Positions 55,665 to 63,904 of a DNA stretch of 64,000 nt are shown here, piece by piece. Positions within the stretch are counted from its first letter, which is position 1. Every line of letters starts with the position of its first letter. This DNA comes from Thermomicrobiales bacterium (GTDB taxonomy: Bacteria > Chloroflexota > Chloroflexia > Thermomicrobiales > UBA6265): NCBI GenBank assembly GCA_020432165.1, contig JAGQGU010000001.1:205928-269927 (forward strand). The letters are read 5' to 3'. The notes under the pieces are model-generated. The model ran no database searches and was not told the origin of the DNA. It saw only the letters and a program-made list of their open reading frames with translations. The translations under genes and the position numbers were made by a program.

Positions 55665-56454
55665 TGAGCTCGAGCTGCGGCTGCACGCCCTTGCCGAAGA
55701 TATGGTTTTCCCCCCGACACCAGATTTGGGTGTTCATACGGCGCGTCAACCTCGCCGTCGCACGATCTTGCTGTACGGGATGGCGACACTCTGCCTGATT
55801 TTGGTAATCGTTGCCACCCCACCAGCGCGCGCAGCGATCCAGCAGCTCTTCGATGCTGCTGGTATCGATATCCGTATCTCCGACTCACAGAACTCGGAGC
55901 GCACGTTAGCGTTACTCGACGATTCACTCTTCGGATATCCCGTTTCGTTCGATGAAGCTCGAGAGGCATTTGGTCAACCCCTGCTGGTGCCATCGACGGT
56001 TCTGTCCACCGAACCCGACCAGATATACCTCTATCAGACGGGTGACTTGATAAGTGTCACATTTGCCTGGGCTGCCGAAGATGATCTGCCCGCGCTCGAT
56101 GGCTCGAATATCGCCGCCATTTTTACCCAGACAGTATCGTCATCCGACCAGCCCTATCTGGTAAAGAGCATCATTCCGCACACCAATACGAAATATGTCG
56201 AAATCGAGAGAGGTTCTGCCTGGTGGATCGAAGGGGGAGAGCTAGGGACTGATAAAAGTGAAGATACTCGCTCCAGTGCTCACGTCCTCATCTGGCTGAG
56301 TGCTGACGGGTATCATGCCTATCGTCTCGAATCCATGCTTGATCAACAAACGTCGATTCGAATTGCGAATAGCCTCGTTGAATGGAACCCTGATGTGTCG
56401 GCGCCTGTAGTGGGGAATAACCGAACAAAGGCGAGCAGAGGAGGACTTCTATGA
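55654..56454 (+). CDS. probable membrane-anchored anti-sigma factor
   Basis: 266 residues. A short cytoplasmic segment (1-35), one helix (about 37-57) and a long external domain. It lacks the HxxxCxxC zinc motif of classic anti-sigma factors, so the assignment rests on the overlap with the ECF gene, topology and position. The external part (for example SLFGYPVSFDEAREAFGQPLL and VEIERGSAWWIEGGE) resembles DUF4367-type sensor domains. Its stop overlaps the next start (ATGA). Confidence 0.65.
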   Translation: MMNDELELRLHALAEDMVFPPTPDLGVHTARQPRRRTILLYGMATLCLILVIVATPPARAAIQQLFDAAGIDIRISDSQNSERTLALLDDSLFGYPVSFDEAREAFGQPLLVPSTVLSTEPDQIYLYQTGDLISVTFAWAAEDDLPALDGSNIAAIFTQTVSSSDQPYLVKSIIPHTNTKYVEIERGSAWWIEGGELGTDKSEDTRSSAHVLIWLSADGYHAYRLESMLDQQTSIRIANSLVEWNPDVSAPVVGNNRTKASRGGLL

Positions 56455-57128
56455 ACAGACGCAAAGCCCTGGCGGCTATCGCTGCAACACCGTTGGCACT
56501 CAGAGCGACACAGACTCGAGCGGGCGGAATGGCCGTGGTCTATCTCATAGGCGATTTGCCCAGAGCCATTTCTGGTAAGCCATTTCGGTTGCGATTCGCC
56601 AATCTTGCCCACGATACGATTGATCACATGTGGAATTCGTTTGAAGCAACCATCACGCTTATTCCCAAGGATGGCGGTGAGCCACTCTCCTTTCCAGTGG
56701 CTGCACCATCCACGTCCATGGATGATTTGGGTGCGTATGAGACCGAGATTACTGTGCCCGAGGCCGGACGATACAAGTGGAGTATCAAAGTTGGACCATG
56801 GGAACCCACCTACTTTCCAACGCTGGTTGTTGAGTCTCCACCATCAGCTGCAAATCCCCCGGCTGATGCCACCTATATCGCCATTGATACGGAAGGATTT
56901 ACTCCTTCAGAGGCAGATATTTCCGTCGATACGACGGTGATTTGGCACAACGAGGATGCATCAACGGCGCACCAGGTTACGTGGACCAGTCTTGATCTTG
57001 AGGACTCCGCTCTGATCCCGACGGGTGGTGAGTTTCAGTATACCTTTGACGAGCCGGGCGAGTATGGCTACTTCTGTGGTCCACACCCCAGTATGGTCGG
57101 GAAGATCATCGTGAGCGAATCTGCATAA
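56451..57128 (+). CDS. exported cupredoxin (plastocyanin-like) protein
   Basis: 225 residues. A twin-arginine-like leader (NRRKALAAIAATPLALRATQTRAGG), a beta-rich N-terminal domain and a C-terminal type-1 copper domain. Candidate copper ligands are His174 (STAHQV) and Cys209, His212, Met215 in the loop YFCGPHPSMVG, the classic type-1 pattern. Likely an extracytoplasmic electron carrier or copper sensor/buffer. Last gene of the sigma/anti-sigma operon. Confidence 0.9.
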   Translation: MNRRKALAAIAATPLALRATQTRAGGMAVVYLIGDLPRAISGKPFRLRFANLAHDTIDHMWNSFEATITLIPKDGGEPLSFPVAAPSTSMDDLGAYETEITVPEAGRYKWSIKVGPWEPTYFPTLVVESPPSAANPPADATYIAIDTEGFTPSEADISVDTTVIWHNEDASTAHQVTWTSLDLEDSALIPTGGEFQYTFDEPGEYGYFCGPHPSMVGKIIVSESA

Positions 57129-57225
57129 CGAATCCGTCGAGCAAGTAGAATAGGCTGAGTAGTCGGCAATTTCCGACTCACTTCTTTACGCTCTGGCTGG
57201 AGCGTAGACCTGTGAGGTCTGCTGA

Positions 57226-58389
57226 ATGATTCGGCCAATCCACATTGCCCGTTTGCTGGGTGTGGATATTAGCATTGACGTGACCTTCATCCCGTTGATC
57301 GTGTTCGCGTGGTTCCATTGGGGCTATCACGGCAGTATTCCCGCGTTCCTGTGGGGCTGCCTGCTCATCGTTCTCGTATTTGCTTCCGTGCTGGCGCAGG
57401 AGCTTGCTCACGCAATGATGGCGCGGGAACATGGCGTGCAGGTGATGGATGTGAGCATCTCACCGTTCGCCGGTGTTGCGCGCATCGAACAAGCTTCCAC
57501 CTCTCCCAAGGCGGAGATATCCATTGCTCTTGCTGGCCCGGCAGCCAACTTCGCTATCTTCGTCACATTGCTGCCGATTATGCTGCTGATCGCCGTCATC
57601 GGAGGGTCCGATTCCCTTGTTGATGCTGGTAGCGGTTTTCGGAATCTTGGTCCTGCTTCGATCGTTGCGGCGGTAGCAGTCTTCAATCTGGGACTCGCTG
57701 TCTTCAATCTCATCCCCGCATTCCCACTCGATGGCGGCCGAGTCCTGCGCGCGTACCTGTCTGAACGCATGACCCGCCACCGTGCCACGGTCATTGCCAG
57801 CAGGATCGGTATCGGTATCGCGATTGTGCTGATTGTGATTGGTGTGATCCAACGCGATTGGTTCCTGCCGGTATTAGGCGGGTTTATTTTCTGGGCGGGA
57901 TATTCCGAGGCGAGGGTAGGACGCATCGAGGATCAGATGCAACGACTGCAGGTCGGTTCCTATGCGCTGTGGGATGGCGGTGGCATCTCGCCGGAGGTAC
58001 CGCTGAGTTATGCAACCCGTGGTGGTCCACGCGATTTGGTGGTAACCCAACGTGGGCGGGTAGTGGGTATGCTCTGGTACACCCAGGTACTCGAGCATCT
58101 CGAGGGCGGGGTCGGTGGCCGCATTGTGGCGGATATCATGGAAGATCCCGCCTATATTGCCGACGTGTCAGAGTCGTTATGGGATGTGCAGCGACGTATG
58201 AACGAGGTGCACACCCGAGCGATTCCGGTGACGGAGAAGGGACTATACCGCGGTATTTTCTCCGCAGATCGCTTCCTCAATCTCTACCGCCAGATTGCTC
58301 CAGGCCTGCAGGATCGCGATTGGGAGATCGACGAAGAGTGGCGTGAAGCCGTTCTGGCCAATTTCCAGCGCTGGACTCGGAGAAAGTAA
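57226..58389 (+). CDS. M50/site-2-protease-like membrane protein with CBS region, altered HExxH
   Basis: 387 residues. Six hydrophobic segments, the FNLIPAFPLDGGR motif (Asp169) of site-2 proteases and a C-terminal CBS-like region (about 235-340). The expected HExxH reads QELAH at 58-62: Gln58 replaces the first zinc His, while Glu59, His62 and Asp169 remain. Such a change usually weakens zinc binding, so it may be an inactive paralogue. A second M50 protein at 63041 has an intact HEFMH. ATG at 57226 follows GAGGTC. Confidence 0.85.
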   Translation: MIRPIHIARLLGVDISIDVTFIPLIVFAWFHWGYHGSIPAFLWGCLLIVLVFASVLAQELAHAMMAREHGVQVMDVSISPFAGVARIEQASTSPKAEISIALAGPAANFAIFVTLLPIMLLIAVIGGSDSLVDAGSGFRNLGPASIVAAVAVFNLGLAVFNLIPAFPLDGGRVLRAYLSERMTRHRATVIASRIGIGIAIVLIVIGVIQRDWFLPVLGGFIFWAGYSEARVGRIEDQMQRLQVGSYALWDGGGISPEVPLSYATRGGPRDLVVTQRGRVVGMLWYTQVLEHLEGGVGGRIVADIMEDPAYIADVSESLWDVQRRMNEVHTRAIPVTEKGLYRGIFSADRFLNLYRQIAPGLQDRDWEIDEEWREAVLANFQRWTRRK

Positions 58390-58397
58390 TCCGCCTA

Positions 58398-58427
58398 TTG
58401 ACAATTGTTCTCAACTAGCTATAGTTG
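58398..58427 (+). promoter_or_regulatory. promoter with overlapping palindrome for the Rrf2-iscS-type unit
   Basis: TTGACA (58398-58403), a 16 bp spacer and TATAGT (58420-58425) form a good housekeeping promoter. CAACTA (58412-58417)...TAGTTG (58422-58427), a 6-4-6 palindrome, overlaps the spacer and -10, as in autorepressor sites of Rrf2/IscR proteins. Confidence 0.65.
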
Positions 58428-58464
58428 TTACTATGAGTAAGATCATCGTGGCAGGATTGCAGGC

Positions 58465-58938
58465 ATGAAGGTTTCAACGCGAGGCGAATACGGAGTTCGG
58501 GCCATGGTGTCGCTGGCTCATCACTATGGCGAGGGACCTATGTCCATCGCAGAGATCGCCCGCCAGACCAATATCCCACCAGCCTATCTGGAGCAGCTCA
58601 TTGCGCCCCTGCGCAGAGCCGATCTTGTCATCAGCAAGCGTGGTGCCCACGGTGGCTACATTCTTAGCCGCGAACCCGAGAACATCAAGGTTGGTGAAGT
58701 CTATCGTGTGATGGAAGGTCCCGTCGCACCGATGGAATGTGTCTCCGAAGATCTTGCCGATCAGAACTGCCCGCTTATTGAGAACTGCGAGACTCGCCCC
58801 ATGTGGCTCAAGCTGCGTGATGCCATGGCCCAGGCGCTGGATAGCACGACGCTCGCCGATCTTGCCAGCAAGCCAGAGCCCGGGCCGGTCACCGAGAGTG
58901 GCGAGTACGTCACTCCGATTGAGCCAGCCGTTCGGTAA
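58465..58938 (+). CDS. Rrf2-family (IscR-like) regulator
   Basis: 157 residues: an N-terminal winged helix (GEYGVRAMVSLAHHYG, then IAEIARQTNIPPAYLEQLIAPLRRADLVIS) and a Cys-containing effector region with Cys92, Cys102 and Cys108 (CX9CX5C), a spacing that could hold an iron-sulfur cluster; E. coli IscR uses CX5CX5C. It sits 6 bp before a cysteine desulfurase gene, so it likely senses cluster status and controls that gene. The upstream palindrome suggests autoregulation. Confidence 0.92.
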   Translation: MKVSTRGEYGVRAMVSLAHHYGEGPMSIAEIARQTNIPPAYLEQLIAPLRRADLVISKRGAHGGYILSREPENIKVGEVYRVMEGPVAPMECVSEDLADQNCPLIENCETRPMWLKLRDAMAQALDSTTLADLASKPEPGPVTESGEYVTPIEPAVR

Positions 58939-58944
58939 TTCCCA

Positions 58945-60129
58945 ATGACCTACGGTCGTGAATCTGTTTATCTAGACCATGCGGCCACCACACCGGTAGA
59001 TCCGGCTGTGGTGAACGTGATGCTGCCGTATTTCACACAGGAGTTTGGTAACCCCAGTAGTATCTACCGGTCCGGACAGGATGCCCATGCTGCCCTGGAC
59101 CGGGCAAGAACGCAGATTGCAACGGTCCTTGGTAGTCGCACGTCGGAGATCATCTTCACCAGTGGTGCCACGGAGAGCATCAATCTTGCGCTCCGGGGAG
59201 CGGCCTGGGCTGCCAGATTGCGTGCACCCGACGCCTCAACTCCACATATCGTCTCGAGTGCAGTCGAGCATCACGCGGTGCTGCACACGCTCGACGCATT
59301 GGCGCGGCAAGGCTTCGCCATCACATTGGTGCCGGTGGACGAGACAGGACGTGTTGATTCTGCCGATGTGATCGCTGCGATTCGACCAGAGACCTGTCTG
59401 GTAAGCGTCATGCTGGCGAATAACGAGGTTGGAACGATCCAACCTGTTGCTGAGATTGGTGCCGAGGTGCGCGCGCGCGGCATTCCCATGCACACCGACG
59501 CCGTACAGGCGGCAGGATCGCTACCGCTCAACGTCAATGCACTCAATGTGGATCTTCTCTCACTCTCGGCCCATAAGTTCTACGGCCCTAAAGGTGTCGG
59601 GCTGCTCTATGTGCGCAAAGGCTCGCAGCTGGAGTGGACGCAGGAGGGTGGGGGACAGGAATCTGGTCGCCGTGGCGGCACCGAGAATACCGCCTACATC
59701 GCAGGGCTTGGCGAAGCTCTCGCCCGGGCAGAACAGGGCCGAGAGAACTACGTGACCCATACAGCCGGGCTTCGTGACTACCTCTGGCGGGCTATCCGAG
59801 ATCGCGTCGACGACGTTTCTCTGAATGGACCAGAACCGGGACCGCATCGTCTGTCGAATAACCTCAATATCACCATTGATGGCGTGCAGGGCGAAACTGT
59901 GCTGCTCAGCCTGGATATCATGGGCATTGAGGCATCCGCTGGTAGCGCCTGTACAACGGGCAACTCCGAGCCGAGTCATGTGCTCCTCGCCATGGGGTTG
60001 AGTGAAGAAGATGCTCGTGCCAGCCTGCGGCTGACGGTTGGGCGCGGCAACAGCATCGACGAGATGGATCGCGCCGCCGACGCGCTGGCAGAGGTTGTCG
60101 ATCGTATTCGTATGCTCGCTGGACGCTAG
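58945..60129 (+). CDS. cysteine desulfurase (IscS/NifS type)
   Basis: 394 residues, full length. PLP-binding Lys211 in SAHKFYGPKG, catalytic Cys336 in GSACTTGNSEPSHVL and the HTDAVQAAGSLP segment. The loop length around Cys336 fits class I NifS/IscS enzymes. It supplies persulfide sulfur for iron-sulfur clusters or tRNA thiolation. A scaffold gene (iscU/sufU) does not follow. Start ATG is 6 bp after the regulator stop. Confidence 0.96.
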   Translation: MTYGRESVYLDHAATTPVDPAVVNVMLPYFTQEFGNPSSIYRSGQDAHAALDRARTQIATVLGSRTSEIIFTSGATESINLALRGAAWAARLRAPDASTPHIVSSAVEHHAVLHTLDALARQGFAITLVPVDETGRVDSADVIAAIRPETCLVSVMLANNEVGTIQPVAEIGAEVRARGIPMHTDAVQAAGSLPLNVNALNVDLLSLSAHKFYGPKGVGLLYVRKGSQLEWTQEGGGQESGRRGGTENTAYIAGLGEALARAEQGRENYVTHTAGLRDYLWRAIRDRVDDVSLNGPEPGPHRLSNNLNITIDGVQGETVLLSLDIMGIEASAGSACTTGNSEPSHVLLAMGLSEEDARASLRLTVGRGNSIDEMDRAADALAEVVDRIRMLAGR

Positions 60130-60138
60130 CGGTTCACT

Positions 60139-61107
60139 CTAGTGATCCTGAATGGTTGCCTCAGGCAATGTGAGCAACGCCCTGGTAATACTGCTGTGAT
60201 GGCAATATTCGGGATGCCCATCCTCAACCGTCCAGCAATCGCTCAGCACACAGGCGACAAAAACCGCCCGCCACAGCTTTACTCGCTCAATCCCCAGGAT
60301 CTCCGCAAAGATATCGAACCGTCTATCGAATAGCTCGGGCAGGTCATCGCGTTTGTCCACTTCGAGCGGGTTGTAGAACCACGGTCCGATCTCGAAGATC
60401 AATGGCGCCACAACACCCTTCGGATCAATAAGCATCCAGCCGTGCTGACCCTGGATGATATTGCCGTGATGGAAGTCGCCATGTAGCAGCCGAGGTTCAT
60501 CTGGCAAGTGCAGCAACCATTCGGCGTGACGTAACGCCAATTCGATTTGCCGCGAAGGTAACGGCCCCGAATCACCATGAATACTCTTGTATTCGAACAG
60601 CGATTTGAGCCATCTCCGCAGATCCGGAAACGATGCATCGGCCGGCGTTGGCAGATTGGTTTCCAGGATCAGATTGACGGCAATGCGTGTGGCAACATCG
60701 TCGGCGATCGCATTGTTCTGCGCCATGTGTTGCAGGGTGATACCGGGTTGCACTCGCTCCATGAGTAGCCAGGCGGCAGTTGTATCGCCGTCGAACACCT
60801 GAGGATAGCCGTGTCCACTCACATACATCACCATGGAGAACTCGCTGGCAATCTCTTCATGTGGAGGTGCGAGTTTCAGAGCGACGGGACCGTGGATTGA
60901 CGAATCGCCAAAGAGCACCAGATTCATGCTCAGATCGGGAAGCTCAGAGCTCAGCTCTATGTTGTGATCGTGGCAAATTGACGCGACGAGATCGGGAAGC
61001 CGCTCCAGCCACCGTAGACCGACCTCTGGTTCACCCCACAGGAACTGGCTCGCAGTCTCTCCAGAAATCGTGGGGCCATTGATCAGGACGATATCGGGTG
61101 TCATCAT
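60139..61107 (-). CDS. aminoglycoside phosphotransferase-family kinase (APH(6)-like)
   Basis: 322 residues. Kinase C-lobe motifs: RLLHGDFHHGNII (catalytic Asp) and MLIDPKGVV (Mg-binding Asp), as in streptomycin 6-kinase and small-molecule kinases. N-lobe motif GPVALKLAPP carries the ATP-contact Lys. Native substrates of such chromosomal kinases are often unknown, and a resistance role is not implied. Last gene of the minus-strand scp operon; its start overlaps the ScpB stop (ATGA). Confidence 0.82.
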   Translation of the reverse strand: MMTPDIVLINGPTISGETASQFLWGEPEVGLRWLERLPDLVASICHDHNIELSSELPDLSMNLVLFGDSSIHGPVALKLAPPHEEIASEFSMVMYVSGHGYPQVFDGDTTAAWLLMERVQPGITLQHMAQNNAIADDVATRIAVNLILETNLPTPADASFPDLRRWLKSLFEYKSIHGDSGPLPSRQIELALRHAEWLLHLPDEPRLLHGDFHHGNIIQGQHGWMLIDPKGVVAPLIFEIGPWFYNPLEVDKRDDLPELFDRRFDIFAEILGIERVKLWRAVFVACVLSDCWTVEDGHPEYCHHSSITRALLTLPEATIQDH

Positions 61108-61694
61108 GCTTCGTCGGCAGTCTCTGTCGCCATAGCCGATGCCTGGGCTGCAGCCAGCATTTCGTGGCCGTCCTTACCGTTGATGATCCCGATCGGTGGC
61201 AGATCATCCAGCGATTGCAGCCCAAAATGGCTCAGAAAGATCGCTGTGGTACCGTACTGGATCGGATTACCAACCGTCGCCAACCGTGCGACCGGCTCAA
61301 TCATCCCTCGCGCATGGAGTGTCGCCAGCACACCGGAGCTATCGACACCGCGCACCGCTTCGATCTCGCTACGTGTCACCGGTTGCTGATACGCCACCAG
61401 AGCGAGTGTCTCCAGCGATGCTGAACTGAGCTTTGCCTCGCGATCCAGACCCAGGAACATACGTACACGGTCGGCATAACGAGGGTGCGTCACCAATGAA
61501 AGGCGACGACCGTGTCGCTGGATCAGCCAGCCCCGATCTGTCTGTTGCTCGAGCCAGGCGAGTCCCTCTTCGATCTCTTTTACCGAGATCTCGGTTCCGA
61601 CGGCGATTTCATCGATCGTTGGTGGTTCGGTGCTGACCAGCAGAATTGCCTCGATCAGCGCACCTGTCTCTTCTGTTGTGTAGTCAACCGGCAT
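61104..61694 (-). CDS. scpB: condensin-complex protein ScpB
   Basis: 196 residues from ATG 61694. Two winged-helix domains: EETGALIEAILLVSTEPPTIDEIA at the start, then SLETLALVAYQQPVTRSEIEAVRGVDSSGVL and the end YGTTAIFLSHFGLQSLDDLPP. ScpB dimers bind ScpA in the Smc complex for chromosome segregation. A TTG at 61736 with GGAG 6 bp upstream, inside scpA, is an alternative start adding 14 residues. Overlaps the APH gene by 4 bp. Confidence 0.95.
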   Translation of the reverse strand: MPVDYTTEETGALIEAILLVSTEPPTIDEIAVGTEISVKEIEEGLAWLEQQTDRGWLIQRHGRRLSLVTHPRYADRVRMFLGLDREAKLSSASLETLALVAYQQPVTRSEIEAVRGVDSSGVLATLHARGMIEPVARLATVGNPIQYGTTAIFLSHFGLQSLDDLPPIGIINGKDGHEMLAAAQASAMATETADEA

Positions 61695-61725
61695 CCACTC
61701 AGCGGGTAATCCTGACTGTTCCGGG

Positions 61726-62520
61726 TTAGTTGACAAAGTCGCTCTCCATATCCAGCAACGCATCAGGATCCATGCCCTCGCCGCTGCGAAGGTCGATCCC
61801 ACCGAAAAGCTCGTTTTGCTCTACATCAATAATGCGTCGGCGTACCAGCACGAGAACGGCCAGGAAGGCGGTGGCGCGATCGGTGCGGGTGGTGGCATCC
61901 GCGGTGACTTGTGCAAAGCTTACCTGGCCTTTGCCGTTTACAGCCGCCAGTATGCGATCAGTCATCTCACGGATACTGACGATCTTGCGTGCGCGAATCG
62001 CCTGAATGGTCTTCGGTACCACACTCAAACGACGACGAATGGCCGCCAGGAGCACTTTGGGCTCATACGTAGCCAGTCTGGTCTCCTTGCTCGCCTGCAC
62101 CCGCACAACTGGCCCGGTGCCTGTGTGTGCATAGGAACTGAATCCTTCGCCAAGTCGCTCGTTCAGTTGCGCAGTAGCCTTCTTGAGTTGCTGATAGGCG
62201 CGCAGTTGCTCCACCAGGTCATCGGGATCGGGGGACTCCTCCTCGTCTGTCACCGGTGGTTTGGGCAGCAGCCATCGGCTCTTCAATACCGTGAGGCGTG
62301 TGCCGACACTTGTGAACTCGGCGATGATGTGCGGTCCGCGTTCATCCAGATTGGCCACATGATCGAGAAATTGATCGGTGACTGCCACGAGGCTGACTTC
62401 GCTGATATCGAGCTTCTGGCGCTCGATCAGATGCAGGAGGAGATCGAGTGGCCCTTCGAATGAAGGGAGTCGTGTCTGATAAGCGTGGAGCGAAAGTTCG
62501 CCGAGATTGCTCGCCATCAT
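61726..62520 (-). CDS. scpA: condensin-complex kleisin ScpA
   Basis: 264 residues, usual length. N-terminal LPSFEGPLDLLLHLIERQKLDISEVSLVAVTDQFL is the Smc-neck-binding region; the C-terminal winged helix begins SFAQVTADATTRTDRATAFLAVLVL and binds the Smc head. It closes the Smc ring. ATG at 62520 overlaps the HD gene stop (ATGATG), tying the unit together. The smc gene is not in the window. Confidence 0.95.
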   Translation of the reverse strand: MMASNLGELSLHAYQTRLPSFEGPLDLLLHLIERQKLDISEVSLVAVTDQFLDHVANLDERGPHIIAEFTSVGTRLTVLKSRWLLPKPPVTDEEESPDPDDLVEQLRAYQQLKKATAQLNERLGEGFSSYAHTGTGPVVRVQASKETRLATYEPKVLLAAIRRRLSVVPKTIQAIRARKIVSIREMTDRILAAVNGKGQVSFAQVTADATTRTDRATAFLAVLVLVRRRIIDVEQNELFGGIDLRSGEGMDPDALLDMESDFVN

Positions 62521-63044
62521 CGGAACCCCGGTGTGTTGTCGGCTTGGTGGAGGAGGGCCATTTGGGTATCCGCAGGATCGCCAGGTTGTTCATGGCAGCG
62601 AATCAGAGTGATGACACGGGCGTTGTATCCAGCTTGCTCAGCCGCCAAGGCCCCGCGTTCGGCATGATTCGCCAATCGATGCAGACCTCGGCACCACCCA
62701 GGAGCCGTTTCTCGTTGGGCGAATTGACGATACGGCCCACGCGCGATCTTCGGCAGCAGGACGTGCAATGTTCTGTCCAGCATGGTGATTCGACATTTGG
62801 CGCACGCCTTGCCGACGTCGTGAATCAGCCCGGCTGTGATCGTGTCATCGTCCGCACCCAGGTCCACTAAGCGCTTGTAGACGAATAACAGATGCTGCTG
62901 ATCGCCGATCGGCAGAATGCGGAACTGATGCAACATCGGTTCTGTCAGTCTCCGCAGCGCATCCTCCGGTATGGTCGGAGGTTCGGCATGCGCCGCATCT
63001 GCATAGTCGCACACCTGATGGAGTCGATAAGTCAGGGCGCTCAT
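62517..63044 (-). CDS. HD-domain phosphohydrolase
   Basis: 175 residues. HD metal site LIHDVGKAC (His75, Asp76) and HAERGALAAEQAGY with the fourth ligand, typical of small HD-family hydrolases acting on nucleotides or phosphoesters. Coupled by 4-bp overlaps to the M50 gene upstream and scpA downstream. Exact substrate unknown. Confidence 0.8.
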   Translation of the reverse strand: MSALTYRLHQVCDYADAAHAEPPTIPEDALRRLTEPMLHQFRILPIGDQQHLLFVYKRLVDLGADDDTITAGLIHDVGKACAKCRITMLDRTLHVLLPKIARGPYRQFAQRETAPGWCRGLHRLANHAERGALAAEQAGYNARVITLIRCHEQPGDPADTQMALLHQADNTPGFR

Positions 63045-63706
63045 ATCAGACCTGCGTAAACGACATGCTGGAGCGCGGTTATGACCGGGCTGGTCATAGC
63101 GCTAATGATGGATGTCCCGCCAACACGATTCCCCATGAACATGAAGAGAATGAGCACCATAAAGCCATACTGCTCCAGTGGTTGGAGTGCTTTTGTCCAG
63201 AAGCTCGGTAGTATGCCGGTGAGAATGCGATACCCGTCCAGTGGCGGTATCGGAATGAGATTGAAGGCGGCCAGCAGCAGGTTCACATAGATGAAGGTCT
63301 GCAACGCCAGGAGCACATCCCAGTTTGTGCTGCCATTTCGCCAGAGAATCTGAAAGGGTACGGCTGCCACCATCGCCTGCAGGATGTTGCTGATCGGCCC
63401 TGCCGCGGCCACCAGCAGCATGCCTTCCTTCCGGTGTGTGCTCCAGTAACCTCGGAAGTTTCCTGGCTGCACAGGAACCGGTTTCCCCCAACCAATGAAG
63501 GGATACCCCATGGCGATCATGACCATACCGAAGAAGCCGATCGGATCGAAATGCATGATCGGATTGATAGTGATGCGTCCGAGTCGTTTGGCTGTGTCAT
63601 CGCCCAGGCGGTGCGCGGTGTAGGCGTGCATGAACTCGTGGATCGTGATGGCGATCACGAACGACACCAGCGTGTAAACGATCTCTTGTGTCGAACGATT
63701 CGTCAT
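63041..63706 (-). CDS. site-2-protease family M50 metalloprotease
   Basis: 221 residues. Intact zinc site HEFMH (His23, Glu24, His27) in the first helix and NLIPIPPLDGYRIL as the Asp motif; about five membrane helices. It lacks PDZ and CBS domains, so belongs to the short YwhC-like branch. It is first in the minus-strand unit with the HD protein, scpA, scpB and the kinase. ATG at 63706 is chosen for a GGAT site; an upstream ATG at 63718 has none. Confidence 0.9.
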   Translation of the reverse strand: MTNRSTQEIVYTLVSFVIAITIHEFMHAYTAHRLGDDTAKRLGRITINPIMHFDPIGFFGMVMIAMGYPFIGWGKPVPVQPGNFRGYWSTHRKEGMLLVAAAGPISNILQAMVAAVPFQILWRNGSTNWDVLLALQTFIYVNLLLAAFNLIPIPPLDGYRILTGILPSFWTKALQPLEQYGFMVLILFMFMGNRVGGTSIISAMTSPVITALQHVVYAGLI

Positions 63707-63720
63707 GAGCCCATCCAACT

Positions 63721-63874
63721 AAAACAGAAACGCGGGGAGCATCCGCTCACTACGGAACTGGTAGCGGGGCAGTTGATCTGCCCCAAGGGGAGACGAGCTC
63801 CCCTGCTACCGATCTCCCGTAAGACAACCCATAGTGAATCTACCAAAACAGAAACGCGGGGAGCATTCGCTCAC
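63721..63874. repeat. 30-bp direct repeat pair flanking a palindromic element
   Basis: AAAACAGAAACGCGGGGAGC at 63721 and again at 63845, each continuing to a shared CGCTCAC end (63750 and 63874); the two 30-base copies differ at one base. The right copy forms a full terminator stem (63855-63879) for the right-edge gene; the left copy keeps the inner GAGC/GCTC and T-tract but has lost the outer stem, as if the terminator end was duplicated. Confidence 0.75.
63760..63810. repeat. cloverleaf-like palindromic repeat (GGTAGY family, copy 2)
   Basis: Outer stem GGTAGC (63760-63765) with GCTACC (63805-63810); inner hairpins GGGGCAG/CTGCCCC (63766-63784) and GGGGAG, loop ACGAG, CTCCCC (63787-63803). 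The loop sequence and design match copy 1 at 15400-15486. Confidence 0.7.
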
Positions 63875-63879
63875 CCGCG
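63855..63879 (-). terminator. rho-independent terminator of the right-edge ABC ATPase gene
   Basis: On the minus strand, CGCGGG-T-GAGC pairs with GCTC-CCCGCG around GAAT, followed by TTTCTGTTTT. It starts 26 bp past the stop at 63905. Confidence 0.8.
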
Positions 63880-63904
63880 CTTAAGTGTACGTCAGAGACG
63901 AATT

